Origin: Folioceros fuciformis
Taxonomy: Eukaryota; Anthocerotophyta; Anthocerotopsida; Anthocerotales
Reading direction: 5' to 3'
DNA length: 38,552 nucleotides
Assembly: GCA_049999805.1 (NCBI GenBank)
Contig: JBNGIO010005937.1
Span: forward strand, 86,683 to 125,234
Notes under the pieces: model-generated
The model's input: the letters and a program-made list of their open reading frames with translations, nothing else
Databases searched by the model: none
What the model was told of the DNA's origin: nothing
Shown here: positions 20,921-30,488 of the stretch, piece by piece
How positions within the stretch are numbered: the stretch's first letter is position 1
Layout: every line of letters starts with the position of its first letter
Made by a program: the position numbers and the translations under genes

Positions 20921-22155
20921 CTACCTGGAAGCGGATGTGGATGAGACTGTGCGGCAGGAGGTGAAGGAGGAATCCTGGAGCAAAGCAGGGTCGCAAGCAG
21001 CCGCCTTAGAAGCTATGTAGAGCGGGGAATCCAAAGGGGACGCTGGCGGAGTCTGATCTGCTCTTGATCTTTCTCTCGAGATGAAGGAGTCGAAGGAGAA
21101 GGCAGTGTGCACGAGCGGCTTGGTGCACGCTGATGCCTCGCAGATCTTGATGAGCTCCGGCTTCCACCTGCTTCGCATACATTGCGACGGACAGTAGCGA
21201 CCGTTGCCGATGCCGCGAGCAACTTTCTTGCAAGTCAAATCCGGCTGTGGCGAGGCAGCTTCAGCGCCGGTGAGCAGCTCTGAAAGGATTGCAACCTGCA
21301 ACGCTAGATCCGCCACATCCGCATTCCCCTGCTCCCTGCGTTCGAAAGAAGAGGAGCGGAAGCTGTCAAGAGCATAGGAGCCGCTTCTTCTCCTGGAAAG
21401 CGAGCCAGAGCTGGATCTTGATATTGCACCTGATCTGGAGGGGGACAGACCTGGCATACAGGACAGAAGAGGCCGTTGTGAGATGACCTGCTGTAAGAGT
21501 GCTAGCACAAACATGGTGGCGGGAGGGGGGAACACAGACCTTCCAGGAGGGAAGTTGCCAGGTAAGGCCGAGGAGGCTGAAGCTGTTGCGCTGCCGCCCC
21601 CGCCGCGCAGCAGCAAGAATAGTCAGAGTCGGAGGCTGAAGCGAAGGCAGGACTGGTGGAAAATCCCGGAGGAGTCTTGTGCAGCAGCGTGGGCAGCGGG
21701 GAGAGAAAGTAGACGCAGCCGGTGTAGAGCAGAGCATCTGGAGGCAGCATAGGGCCTTTGTGCAGGCTGGTGGAAGAGCGGGCTACGTCAGCCGAGGAGG
21801 CCCCGTCTGAGGTGCCAGAGGATTCCGCCTCGGACGAGCAGGAAGAGAATATCCCGGACAAGCTCGCTGCTCCCTGAGACACCGTCTCGCAGACGTAGTG
21901 GTGCGGGACGCTGAGCTCCTGCAGCAGCTCGGCCACCGTGAGCTCGTCCCAGAAGTAGAGCACCTGCAGCGTGTCCATCCTCACCACTCGAACACATCCC
22001 TGGCGCTGCTGCTGCTCCCGTTCCCGCAGCTGCGAGCAGAAGAGGTCAGCACCGCACCTGTCCCCGAAGCGAAAGCTCCGGCTCAGGCTCCTGGACCTTA
22101 GCAGCTTCCGCACCTTCCCTTGCAAGCCTGACGCGGCGGGGAAACAGCTGCTCAT
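20921..22155 (-). CDS. PADRE (DUF4228) domain protein, two exons
   Basis: Plant-specific protein with the PADRE domain, a family whose Arabidopsis members respond to pathogens and abiotic stress; biochemical role unknown. Exon 1 is 22155-21540 and exon 2 is 21450-20921, with an 89-bp intron, giving 381 aa. The start MSSCFPAASG is chosen because PADRE proteins often begin with a short SCF-type N-terminus, then a basic Ser/Arg stretch (VRKLLRSRSLSRSFRFGDR). The domain itself runs CVRVVRMDTLQVLYFWDELTV... HHYVCETV... PMLPPDALLYTGCVYFLSPLP. The interior of the domain holds a Ser-rich insertion. Exon 2 encodes a Ser/Arg-rich disordered tail. A 100-N gap begins 51 bp upstream of the start, so an earlier start or exon cannot be excluded. 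The 3' end may be spliced further. Confidence 0.75.
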
Positions 22156-22206
22156 TGCGGCACGGAAGGCGGGAGACCAGCCTCCACTACCCCCGTCAGA
22201 CGAGGA

Positions 22207-22306
22207 NNNNNNNNNNNNNNNNNNNNNNNNNNNNNNNNNNNNNNNNNNNNNNNNNNNNNNNNNNNNNNNNNNNNNNNNNNNNNNNNNNNNNNNNNNNNNN
22301 NNNNNN
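22207..22306. other. Assembly gap of 100 N
   Basis: Exactly 100 undetermined bases, a conventional scaffold gap whose real length is unknown. It lies immediately upstream of the PADRE start in GC-rich sequence. Any reading frame crossing it is unreliable. Confidence 0.99.
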
Positions 22307-23184
22307 GGACGACGGACGGCGTAGAGCGGGTGGCCAAGGGGGGAAGGGCGGGGCGGAAGTGCGAATGAAACAGGAACAAGATTTCGGAGATATGGGACAC
22401 AGCCTGTGCTCGGTAAAACGTTAAGTGTCAGCGTTGCTTTGTTTGATTGCAGGGGCCGAATGAAGGCCCGGTTCATCGATTTTCGCTCCTGGCAGTTGGC
22501 TCATGTCGTGAAAGGGTGGCCTGGCCAGTGGACAGGTGTTATGCGGGCACGAATCCTGGACTTTGAGGCCTGGGCTGGCTACACATGCAACTTCATCATG
22601 CAGTGCCTCGCGGTCGTGGCATCCGCGTAAGCCTGCCATTATTTATCGTATGCTCTAAGTAGCAGCCGCCTTTCGTACGGGATATACGGGTGGTTTGCAG
22701 CAGGCACGCAAAGGCGCGATAAAAAGGAGGAGGAAGGAAAAGGCTGAGAGGGAAGGGGAGCACAAGGCGGGGCTGGTGGCCCCAAGCCACAACAGGCCAG
22801 GCTCCCAGCACGGTTGCAACCCAACAATCACCCAGCTCATGGAGTCCTCAAGACCCAATACTTTTAAAACTGAGAGTCTGGTGCCATGTCATGTAGCGTG
22901 AATAAAGCACAGCAGCACGCGGTCCAACGACGCAGGCAAGGCCAAACTTCTTTTGGCAGTCCCTCGACAGATCTGGCAGTGACTGGCTCCCAACAACATT
23001 ATACCTGCGTCCCATTCTGGCGAGAACTACAGTGTTGACCACTTGCACCCGGGAGACGGGTGCAAGTGACGTGTCTCGCCACAACAGTCCATGACGCACA
23101 ATCTGAAACACGACAACACTCAAGCCACTAGCGGCATTCCGCCGCCGCTGACTAACCTACCATTTGTCGACCAACCTCATCTGT
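22307..23184. other. Intergenic region between the PADRE and PPR genes
   Basis: I recognise no gene in these 880 bp. The part next to the gap should contain the PADRE promoter and 5' UTR, and the part near 23184 the 3' UTR of the PPR gene. A purine-rich run (AAAAGGAGGAGGAAGGAAAAG) occurs at 22722-22742. Short frames on both strands show no family resemblance. Confidence 0.4.
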
Positions 23185-25788
23185 TCACCCTGGGTGCAGC
23201 ATCAGCTGTAGCTGGGATATCAATCGATTTCCAGCAACTTGGTCTCCCCATCCCGCACTCAGCTCCAGCATCTCGGAAACCCTCCACGTTTCCACTTCAA
23301 TGCCCTGCCTGCACATCCTGTCCATCACGACTAGGGCCTCCTCGCACTCCCCTATTCTGACATAGCCCTCCAGCACCTCACCCCATGCACCTGCATCTCG
23401 GGTGCCGGTTCTCTCCAACAGCTGTCGGGCTTCCTCCACGCTTCCATATGCGGCTGACATGGTGATGGCGGCATTCGTTACGCTCCTGTCTTCCTCCAGG
23501 CCCATCTTGCTCATGTACGCCAGCAGCTTCCTCCCCTTCTTCACATCCCCCAATTCGCCACACAAGTTGAGGAGAGCGATCAAAGTGGGCTTATCCATCT
23601 CCAAGCCCCTGTCCTGCATCTCGCCCGCCAGGTCTAGAGCCTTGCTCTTGTCATCAGGCTGTTCCATGCAACTGGCTAGCAGGGCAGTGTAGCAGCTCTG
23701 CCGCTTGTACCTCATCTTTGCAAATACGGCCAGGGCGTGCTTCACGTGCCCACAGTTAAGGTACATGTGCACCAGAGCATGTTCTAACTCAGAAGTCGGT
23801 TCCAGCCGGCTCTTACGGAACTCTTCGTGGGTTTGCCTGCCCTGCTGGACATCCTTCAGTCTTGCACACAGCTTCAAGATACAAACGAAGATGCCAACGT
23901 CTGGCTTGATGGATTCCTCTTGCATTTGTTTCAAAGCATCAAATGCTTCCCTGCCCTCCTCTTGGTCAGCATATCCAACAATCAGTGCTCCCCATGCCAC
24001 CACATCCCGACTCCCCAACCGCTCGAACGCTGCTCTTGCTTCCGTCATGCTTCCGCACTTTGAATACATGTCCACCAACGCGCTTGCCACAAACATGTCC
24101 GTTTCCCACCCACGTCGCCTGACTTCATCATGAACTTCTCTTCCTGCTCCCAGCGCTGCCAGATGTGCACATGCTGTCAGGGTGCTCACCATCGTCACTT
24201 GGTCTGGCGCTGTGCGCTCCTGCACCATGCACCTGTAAAGCCACACAGCCTCGTCATTCCGCTTGTGCTGGACATGTGCTGCAATCATGGCATTCCAAAC
24301 TGCAACATCCCGCTGCTTCATCTTGTCGAAAACTAAAACTGCGTCATCTACACATCCACAGCTAGCATACATCTCTATGAGACTGGTACCCAGGTACGTG
24401 TCTATTTCGTATTCCCTTCTATTCACCTCTGCGTGAATCTGCCTGCCCTGGTCCACTGCATCAAGGATGGCACATGCCTTCAACCCAGTAACCAGCGCCA
24501 CCTTGTCTGGCCTTACGCCTTTCTGCTGCATCTGCCAGAACAGGGTTAATGCTTGCACTCCATGTTCATTCTGGCAATACCCAGAAATCATTGCTGTCCA
24601 TGCAACCACATCACGTTCCTTCACCTGCTCGAACACCGTCTGTGCATCCTCTATGCTTGAACACTTGCCATACATGTCAACAAGCGAACTCGCAACATGA
24701 ACATTGCAACCAAACCCACGATCCACTACCTCCGCGTGGATCTGCCTCCCTCTCTCCATGGCACCTAGTCTTCCGCAAGCTGTGATGACACTTGAATATG
24801 TGAATGCGTCTGGCAGTACCATCTTCAACCGCATCTCTTCCAACAAGTCCAGTGCAGCGGCATCTTGCCCATTTTCCGTGTACCCTGCAATCATCAAGTT
24901 CCATCCCAGAAGTGTAGGAGCAGACATGCTCTCAAACACAAGGCGGGCATCATCCATGCCACCACATCTTGCAAACAGCTGAATGCTGCTGCTGGCGACA
25001 GCCACATGAGCATCTAAACCACACCTGGAAATGTCACCCCAGATGCACCTGCCACGCTCCAACTCTTCCAAACTGGCACAAGCCTTGAGCACCCCCAGGA
25101 AAGTACACTCGTTTGGCTCCACTCCTGCAGACACCATATCGTCATACAAGCTGACAGCCTCCTCACCCCGTCCATGATCAGCGTTGCCTTGTATAATCAC
25201 GTTCCAGGAAAACACGTCCCTCTCAGACAGCCCGTCGAACACTTGCCTGGCATCACAGAGGCAGCCGCACTCTGCATACATGCGCACAAGGGATTTGTTA
25301 AGAAACACGTTGGACTGATACCCCGACTTAATCAGGTGAAGATGCACACTCCTGCCATCTGATGCTCGTTTCAGTCTTGTACACCCTTGTAGCAGACAGT
25401 CATACATCTTGATGGAAGGCCGCACTCCTTGCTGCTGCAGCTGTTCCACCCGATCAAGCGCCTCCTGCAAACGCCCTTCCAGGCAAAGCCCGCGCAAAAC
25501 CTCGATATCCAAGGACACTCCAGGACCCTCACTCCCGCTCGCCTTCTCACCGCCACCATTCGCAGGCCCCATGGTATCCCGCCTTGCATATCCGCCGGAC
25601 GACTTTACTCCATTCCTAGGTGAACGTTTCAGGAGACGAACACCAATGAACTGATAGGAAGGAATATTCAGCACACAAGAACAACAAGTGGGTCCTAAGC
25701 GGTGCCATCCATCGGAATCCCCCCTGGGCCTGCTTACAGCTGCCGAATAGGGAAGCCCGAATCTTCCTGTCGTTGCTGTGCCTTCCAT
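23185..25788 (-). CDS. Pentatricopeptide repeat protein, PLS-type, without E or DYW domain
   Basis: Organelle RNA-binding protein of 867 aa, intronless. PPR repeats run from about residue 95 to 860 with almost no linker. PLS signatures are clear, for example SLVRMYAECGCLCDARQVFD, ERGRQIHAEVVDRGFGCNVH, SLVDMYGKCSSIEDAQTVFE, ALVDMYSKCGSMTEARAAFE and ERDVVAWTAMISGY. Some repeats, for example around residues 690-760, have drifted from consensus. The protein ends in LMLHPG without the E/E+ or DYW deaminase region, so by itself it should not edit RNA. It may act in splicing, stability or translation, or recruit a partner in trans. The first 70 residues are basic and Ser/Arg-containing, compatible with a plastid or mitochondrial transit peptide. 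The alternative ATG at residue 73 would remove it, so I keep the first ATG. Confidence 0.92.
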   Translation of the reverse strand: MEGTATTGRFGLPYSAAVSRPRGDSDGWHRLGPTCCSCVLNIPSYQFIGVRLLKRSPRNGVKSSGGYARRDTMGPANGGGEKASGSEGPGVSLDIEVLRGLCLEGRLQEALDRVEQLQQQGVRPSIKMYDCLLQGCTRLKRASDGRSVHLHLIKSGYQSNVFLNKSLVRMYAECGCLCDARQVFDGLSERDVFSWNVIIQGNADHGRGEEAVSLYDDMVSAGVEPNECTFLGVLKACASLEELERGRCIWGDISRCGLDAHVAVASSSIQLFARCGGMDDARLVFESMSAPTLLGWNLMIAGYTENGQDAAALDLLEEMRLKMVLPDAFTYSSVITACGRLGAMERGRQIHAEVVDRGFGCNVHVASSLVDMYGKCSSIEDAQTVFEQVKERDVVAWTAMISGYCQNEHGVQALTLFWQMQQKGVRPDKVALVTGLKACAILDAVDQGRQIHAEVNRREYEIDTYLGTSLIEMYASCGCVDDAVLVFDKMKQRDVAVWNAMIAAHVQHKRNDEAVWLYRCMVQERTAPDQVTMVSTLTACAHLAALGAGREVHDEVRRRGWETDMFVASALVDMYSKCGSMTEARAAFERLGSRDVVAWGALIVGYADQEEGREAFDALKQMQEESIKPDVGIFVCILKLCARLKDVQQGRQTHEEFRKSRLEPTSELEHALVHMYLNCGHVKHALAVFAKMRYKRQSCYTALLASCMEQPDDKSKALDLAGEMQDRGLEMDKPTLIALLNLCGELGDVKKGRKLLAYMSKMGLEEDRSVTNAAITMSAAYGSVEEARQLLERTGTRDAGAWGEVLEGYVRIGECEEALVVMDRMCRQGIEVETWRVSEMLELSAGWGDQVAGNRLISQLQLMLHPG

Positions 25789-25953
25789 TCGGCATCCGCT
25801 CTCTGAATGCCATCACACCTTACCTCCGTCTACGAGATGACGAGGCTCCAGCATTTGCAGGAGCGAGAGCTGGGACGTTCTTGATCTCTTGTTCTTTCCA
25901 GTAGGGCGTGATGTGGAAGCCACTTAAACCCTATCAAAGTTTTATTGAGCTTT

Positions 25954-26959
25954 TCACAGAAAGAAGGGAACAAGTGCTGCCCGGTGGCGTGGGTATTCTT
26001 TGAATTCCTGACGGTACCATTGATGGGTCTCTAGCGCAATAACGGAAAGGTTACCAACGACCCAGGCCAAAAGGAGCCAGATGATGGCGTCCCGGCCGCC
26101 GCTTACGATCAGCAAACCCACGTAGATAACAATCTCAGCCAAGTAATGCGGGGATGACACAAGCTGGAACCAGTCTCCTCTGGGGATGCCGTAGCTGCTG
26201 CTGTCGTCTTTCCGGCGGAGGGAAGCCAGTATCACGTGGCAACGGTACTGATGCAGGAACCCCCAGACACACACTCCAGCCCCAACCCACTGCCACCAGC
26301 TCACACTCCGCCACAGCAGCAGCAGCACGTCGGGGCCGTTCTTGGGCGAACTCAGGCGAGCCCAATTCTGCTGCAGCTTCTGCTTCCAGAAGCTGCCTCC
26401 CACGGACACGAGTGAGAGCGGGACCGCCACGTAGTAGGTGATGCCCACGAGGTAGGCCACAAGGTGCATACGCGCCAAGGGACTGTACCTGGAAACGAAC
26501 ACAGACTCGTACAGCCTTCTCAGCGCATGCGCCTCCATGAGCAGCATAAGCAGCAGCACGGTGGCTGTCTCCTTGTCCGGGCCCTCGACGCTGGCGCTGG
26601 CTGCGGCCAGGAGGAGGAGGGCGGTGGAAGTGACCACGGCTGTGGCGTAGAAGTGCGTGAATAATTGCTGGGGCACCGTCCACGCCAAAGCCGGAGCCCG
26701 AGCCGCAGTGGAGGTGGACTTGATCAGCTTGCCTCGCCGGCTCCACTTCCGAATAGTTTGTTGCAGGGGCGAGAAATACGGCGGCAACGGCAGGATTGCA
26801 AGGCTGCACAGGGCCACGGCNNNNNNNNNNNNNNNNNNNNNNNNNNNNNNNNNNNNNNNNNNNNNNNNNNNNNNNNNNNNNNNNNNNNNNNNNNNNNNNN
26901 NNNNNNNNNNNNNNNNNNNNCAACCAGTACGTCCAAAGAATTAGCCGCAAAAACTCCAT
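25954..26959 (-). CDS. PPRD: Polyprenol reductase (SRD5A3/PPRD-like), interrupted by an assembly gap
   Basis: ER membrane enzyme of the steroid 5-alpha-reductase family that reduces polyprenol to dolichol for N-glycosylation (human SRD5A3, yeast Dfg10, Arabidopsis PPRD1/2). The known part spans about 286 residues from the gap to the stop. It holds several hydrophobic segments, RRLYESVFVSRYSPLARMHL, GFLHQYRCHVILASLR and the conserved NADPH-binding end IPRGDWFQLVSSPHYLAEI ... NLSVIALETHQWYRQEFKEY, then RHRAALVPFFL at the C-terminus. Upstream of the gap, ATG at 26959 begins MEFLRLILWTYWL, a plausible first membrane segment. I therefore place the start there, although the frame across the N run cannot be checked. 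No intron is visible in the known part. It lies head-to-tail with the PPR gene, whose start is only 165 bp from its stop. Confidence 0.9.
26821..26920. other. Assembly gap of 100 N inside the polyprenol reductase gene
   Basis: A second conventional 100-base gap. It hides part of the N-terminal membrane region. Apparent long frames that run through the N are artefacts. Confidence 0.99.
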
Positions 26960-28022
26960 GCTTGCTTCGCTCCAAGGCGGCTGCTGACAGCAGCGGCAGC
27001 AGGTATGCTTTGTTCCTGTGCTTTCCTCAGGCTTTGTTTCTGTGCTCCCAACAGATATGCTCTCCTCAGCGTAATGACTTCCCGTGCATGAAAGTAAGTT
27101 TCTTCTCCGCGTCCCTTTCATGCTTTGTTGAGAAACTGAATGCCCACAGTAAACAGCTGTGGCTATTTACGTCCTCCAAATCTGAGATTCACATCAGGGT
27201 TGGGTTCTATTGTCCCTCCCATTTCCATCCTTTGCTAGCAACCTAATGATCACTAATTGTCCATCCTCAAGGTCACCAACGCCACAATGGATTTGCTAGC
27301 TGTTCTTGGAGCGATCTACGCCCTGCGGGTGGACCCGTTTCTCGCGTGGCCGTCTGCGTTTCCACTCTTTGGGCGGATTCCTACTACTCTTGGCGGATTC
27401 CTACTACTCTTGGCGGATTCCCTCTACTCGTGGCGGATTTCCCTCTACTAGTGGCGGATTCCCTTTACTCTTGGCGGGTTCCCTCTACTTTTGGCGGATC
27501 CCCTCTACTCGTGGCGGATTCCCTCTACTCTTGGCGGATTCCCTCTACACTTGGCCGATTCCCTCTACTCTTGGCGGATTCCCTCTTCTATTGGAGAGCT
27601 CCGTCTACTTGTGGGACGTTCCCTCTACTCTTGGCGGATTCCCTTCCCATTTTGCTTGCAGCCTCAATTCCGAAGTTACGAATCCACCTACCTTGTCAAC
27701 ATCTAGAGGTTTTCTTTCCAAGGATTGGAGAAAGCACAGCTACTCACCACTGGCACCACAACCCACAGGTTGAGTCACAAGACGTAATATTACAGGATGG
27801 AGGAGGAATTCAAGGTCTTGCTAAGCATGTTAAAAACATGAACCGGGAACCATTTGCCCAGTTTTGAGAGAGGCAGGGCAGCAAACAGACACCCACATAC
27901 ATACATCCTGTAGTTCTGCTGATGTCCCACCACTCCATATCTGCCATGTCCAGCCAGACAGCCTGCGTTGATGCTCGAATGGGCAAAAGCGTTGTCGTGC
28001 AGCAGGTGCGCTCCCAGCTACT
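26960..28022. other. Region between polyprenol reductase and the RUG3-like gene, with minisatellite
   Basis: It holds the 5' flank of polyprenol reductase, the 20-bp minisatellite at 27367-27650, and the 3' flank of the RUG3-like gene. Outside the repeat I see no gene; the reading frames here owe their length to the repeat. Confidence 0.5.
27367..27650 (+). repeat. 20-bp minisatellite, about 14 units
   Basis: Consensus TTGGCGGATTCCCTCTACTC. Units begin near 27371, 27391, 27411, 27431, 27452, 27472 and then every 20 bp to 27632; one unit is 21 bp. The middle units are nearly identical and the last three have drifted. The period is not a multiple of three and the consensus lacks a stop in every forward phase, so all three plus-strand frames stay open across it. 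I read the resulting peptides as by-products, not genes. Confidence 0.95.
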
Positions 28023-29842
28023 TCACTCAGATGCATGTTTCACAATGGGGCCTAGACCAAGGCACACTCCGTGGTTTGCACCTGCGGCCACAGCGATGGC
28101 ACTGCGGTGAATGCCCTCGCTTCTCTGCCTAGTGTTTCGCAGACTAAACCCCACCGGCTCAGCTTGGATGTCGGGAAGCCCAGGGACTCCTACTTGCCAG
28201 TCCCGATTCTTACCCCAAGAAAACAATTCTCCCGACTCTGCGGAAAATACACAGCAAACCAGCGCAGAGCAGGAGAGTGCGACGTGAATTGAGCGATACG
28301 GTGAAGTGGGCTGGAGGAACAAGACAAGCCGTGCGTCCAGACAGTCACCTGTAACCGCTACAGTCCACTGGCCACCGCAGGCTACGTGGACTACACGCTT
28401 GTCTGCTAGCGCTTGGACGGCAGTGGGCACTTTACCCACGTGAAGTGAGGCGTGCCCAAGCTGACCATGTCCACCATGCCCCCAGGTGAAGACTCTACCG
28501 TCCGCTGACAGATGAAGAAAAGAGATCAGATATCAAACGCACAAACCCTAGCCTAACGTTGACGAATGGAAGGACCATACCTGCTAGCGCAGCAGTGTGA
28601 TATCCCCCACAAGCGACTTGTCGGATCTCGACATTGTCTAGGTGAGCTACAGGCCGAGGTCTCCAGTGACTCCTCTTATCGCCAGTCCCAAGCTCATAGT
28701 TGCTATTTCCTGAAAAAAAACAAAGGCCAAGATCAAAACCTGCTCCACGCAAGCATATGATGTGAGGCGAGGCTCATTCCAGCAGGCAGCACCTCACCTC
28801 CCCAAGACCAAACTTGTCCTTCCCCGGTTAGAGCCATGGTGAAGAAGCCCCCGCAAGCAACAGCACGAACCGGTACAGGCAGTGACTCCACCCTTGTGGG
28901 TGTTGCCACACAACCGTCAAACAAATCGAAGCCTAGGCCTAGTCTGCCTTCCCCCTCATCTCGACCCCATGTGTACAGCTCTCCTGCTCAGAAAAATAGA
29001 ATTGTGAAACACTTTGCATCATGTGCGACATGAATTGGATGCTGGGCTTGGGCCCAAACATGCTCGTACCAGCCTGGGTGATAGCTGCAGTGTGGGATCC
29101 TCCAGCTGCTACGTGCACCGGTTTATCTGCCCATTCCTGCTTCACTTCACGTGGGAGCACTTCCTTTGTATACACGCCGTGACCCAAAGCTCCAAATCCT
29201 CCGAAACCCCTACACAGTCTTCAAGCAAAGACTTCATGAGCGTGACGCATGGCGAATACACGGGGACGGGGCACGTGAAAACAGCACAGCAATAGATGAT
29301 CACCATGTGTAGACAGATCCATTCTCCAGCAATGCTACCGAGTGCAACCCTCCCAGTGCCAAGCTCTTCACCCCGTCCAGGTGAGGATTCAAAGTGGGCA
29401 TATAGAAGGACACCTCGGAGCCTACACCTAATCGTCCTCCATCCCCTCTTCCCCACATCCACAGCTGCCCACCAGCCCAATATCCTGAATGGAAAAGCCC
29501 GCAAGCAATTCCTACGGCAACATCGGAGTGACGAGCCTCCTCCTCCTCCTCCGCCCCGCTTCCAGACTGCCACAAGACACCTTGCATGGGGGCCAGCCTT
29601 GAAGCCCCTCTAACAGGCAGACTCGTAACAAAGCACGGGGACCGCTGAGACTCCTCATTCCCGAGCCCCAGCTGCCCGGCATCTCCCCTTCCCCACGCCC
29701 ACACCTCCAAAACCCTAGTCCGCTCCTCCTCCAATGTGGCCAAATCCGCTGCCTGTGCGGACAAGCACCGAGCTGCGCAAACACCTAGATTTGCCTTCGA
29801 TATCCTGCTCGCCAGATGCGCGAACCTGCCCCTGGCGATCAT
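28023..29842 (-). CDS. RUG3: RUG3-like RCC1-repeat protein, six exons, probably mitochondrial
   Basis: RCC1/UVR8-family beta-propeller. Arabidopsis RUG3 is mitochondrial and needed for nad2 splicing and complex I. Exons on the minus strand: 29842-29304, 29209-29070, 28983-28798, 28709-28581, 28504-28349 and 28237-28023. They join in phase to 454 aa, against about 445 in Arabidopsis as I recall it. Diagnostic segments are WAWGRGDAGQLGLG, GIACGLFHSGYW, WMWGRGDGGRLGVG, PTLNPHLDGVKSLALGGLHS, GFGGFGALGHGVYTKEVLPR, YTWGRDEGEGRLGLG, VACGGFFTMALTGEG, SNYELGTGD, WGHGGHGQLGHASL and WQVGVPGLPDIQAEPV. The chosen ATG starts MIARGRFAHLASRISKANLG, an Arg/Ser-rich, acid-free leader typical of mitochondrial presequences. 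An in-frame extension upstream to 30049 exists but looks less like coding sequence. Confidence 0.93.
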
Positions 29843-30488
29843 CCTTCCTCCACAGTCTAGAGTACAGCCGGTGATGTCATCCGCTTGCAAGAGCGAGGAG
29901 CGAGTGGAGCACTCCGTGTGGCGGCCGGGCCCATCTCCTGCATACACACGGTGTGGAGGCCGGCAACACCGCACTGTTGTTGGCCGCTCCGTCGCGTATC
30001 GTGACCACGGGCGTTTCCACACAGTGCCGGCTCTAAGGCCTCGCCTCACGCGCTTTCACATGAACCAGGCGGAACAGCACGTCTTCCCAGACGCCAGTTT
30101 CCAGCCCATCCAGACTCTGATCAACCGTCGTGTGCAACAGCAGCGGTCAGGTTGTTATAGCCCAATAGCGTACGTCCGGCCATGGGCCTCGGTTTTGGAG
30201 GTATGCCTTTGTCCGGTAGTGGCTCGCCGGAACCTGAGCCGGACGCGAGGTCAGATCCGGCAAAGCTACACATTCCTTTCGCGGCCTGCATATAAGTCCA
30301 GCCAGTGTTCTATCTCCTTCACGGCAGGGATTGACGGGCGGGCGGTGAAGTGTTGCTGTGGTGGAGAGGGGGTGGAGTTCATTCTTTCCTTTTCTCATCT
30401 GCCCTGCTCTGCTTTGCCCTGCCCTGCCCTGACCTGCTCCCGCCCCGCCCCGACCTGCTCCCGCCCCTCCCCGTACTATCCTGCCCTC
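29843..30488. promoter_or_regulatory. Divergent promoter region of RUG3-like and the Pro/Ser-rich gene
   Basis: The two start codons face away from each other across 646 bp. CATATAAG at 30289-30296 is a good TATA box for the plus-strand gene, about 195 bp before its ATG. From 30397 to 30478 a pyrimidine-rich run of CCCTG- and CTCCCGCCC-type short repeats forms its likely 5' UTR. A long plus-strand frame crosses this region but is antisense to RUG3 exon 1, and I do not count it as coding. Confidence 0.5.

Noticed and set aside
21502-22476. Frames that run through the N gaps, here and at 26135-27246
   Set aside because: Translation across undetermined bases is meaningless; only the parts beside the gaps were used.
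27367-27650. CRISPR-like array
   Set aside because: The 20-bp units are contiguous, with no unique spacers, and the window is eukaryotic.
27257-27867. Several plus-strand frames of 64-173 residues
   Set aside because: Their length comes from the 20-bp minisatellite, which is open in every forward phase. No start context or non-repeat domain supports a gene.
29736-30488. Long plus-strand frame extending the Pro/Ser-rich protein upstream
   Set aside because: It lies antisense to exon 1 of the RUG3-like gene and spans a TATA box and pyrimidine-rich leader. The ATG at 30489 is the better start.
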